Assembly (NCBI GenBank): GCA_964528845.1
Contig: CAZGVE010000018.1
Location: 4,111 to 68,110 of the forward strand
Direction: 5' to 3'
Origin: FEN-1191 sp964528845
GTDB taxonomy: Bacteria; Pseudomonadota; Gammaproteobacteria; Steroidobacterales; Steroidobacteraceae
DNA length: 64,000 nt
A program made the translations under genes and the position numbers. Shown one piece after another: positions 63,920 to 64,000 of this stretch (positions are counted from its first letter, which is position 1; each line of letters begins with the position of its first letter). The notes beneath the pieces were generated by a model. It was not told the origin of the DNA and ran no database searches. It worked only from the letters and a program-made list of their open reading frames with translations.

Positions 63920-64000
63920 CCGCCGGACGGCTCCGGCCGGGTCCGGGCCATTACTCGAGATAGCGACCCGATTCTGGGCTCCCCGGGCGACGCGGGCGCA

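Overview
The window is high-GC DNA from a Gammaproteobacterium. Evidence for this: an rpsU-yqeY-dnaG-rpoD operon, a PilG/H/I/J-ChpA twitching chemosensory cluster, FleN/FlhF/FliA/MotC/MotD flagellar genes as in Pseudomonas and xanthomonads, and a yggT-proC-yggS-pilT-pilU ... pyrB-ruvX-yqgE-tonB-gshB-pilG order that, from memory, mirrors the Pseudomonas aeruginosa PA0392-PA0408 region. Unusually for that backbone it carries a complete purple-bacterial peripheral antenna operon, pucBAC, so the organism is probably a phototroph (purple or aerobic anoxygenic). Genus cannot be decided from the sequence alone. One 100-N assembly gap is present at 61533-61632, so this is a scaffold, possibly from a draft or metagenome assembly.

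Layout. 1-2462: end of an HDOD-domain gene, a bidirectional terminator and a convergent DUF4382-type lipoprotein. 2663-13415 (+): one long flagellar block, fliO-P-Q-R-flhB-flhA-flhF-fleN-fliA-motC-motD-DUF2802, with sigma-54-like promoters before fliO and flhA. 13468-18384 (-): macromolecular synthesis operon rpsU-yqeY-dnaG-rpoD. 18532-25540: tsaD, folate genes folB-folK facing a pteridine-reductase-like SDR, a MidA-type methyltransferase, cca, an M-type lipoprotein peptidase and an NDUFA9-like SDR. 25613-29363: hsp20 divergent from a split adenosylcobalamin ribonucleotide reductase, nrdJa-nrdJb, across a 437-bp regulatory region rich in repeats. 29486-33893: cell wall genes (MltD, an L,D-transpeptidase) and the nucleosidase ppnN. 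33919-38396: orphan ParA, htpG with a sigma-32 promoter, msrB, an alpha/beta hydrolase and an HU-like protein. 38637-44199: yggT-proC-yggS and three tandem PilT-family ATPases. 44234-46332: pucBAC. 46352-51397: a small membrane protein, pyrK-pyrB-ruvX-yqgE-tonB-gshB. 51605-60405: pilG-pilH-pilI-pilJ-chpA-chpC. 60470-63919: HtrA-like protease, rsmE (broken by the gap), bioA and ampD.

How the parts work together. Two motility systems dominate: a polar-type flagellar export/motor block with its own regulators (FlhF, FleN, FliA), and type IV pilus retraction ATPases with a Chp chemosensory system. The Chp system is unusual: its receptor PilJ has almost no periplasmic part, and no CheR/CheB (PilK/ChpB) genes are present. 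The antenna operon sits between the pilus retraction genes and the pyrimidine genes. It has a recognisable sigma-70 promoter whose -35 overlaps a TGT-N12-ACA (PpsR/CrtJ-type) operator, and a strong hairpin between pucA and pucC that could set different amounts of antenna peptide and assembly factor.

I found no mobile element, CRISPR array, tRNA or rRNA gene, or defence island. The most notable feature is the antenna operon embedded in a conserved non-photosynthetic locus, followed by the reduced PilJ/Chp system and the third PilT-like ATPase.
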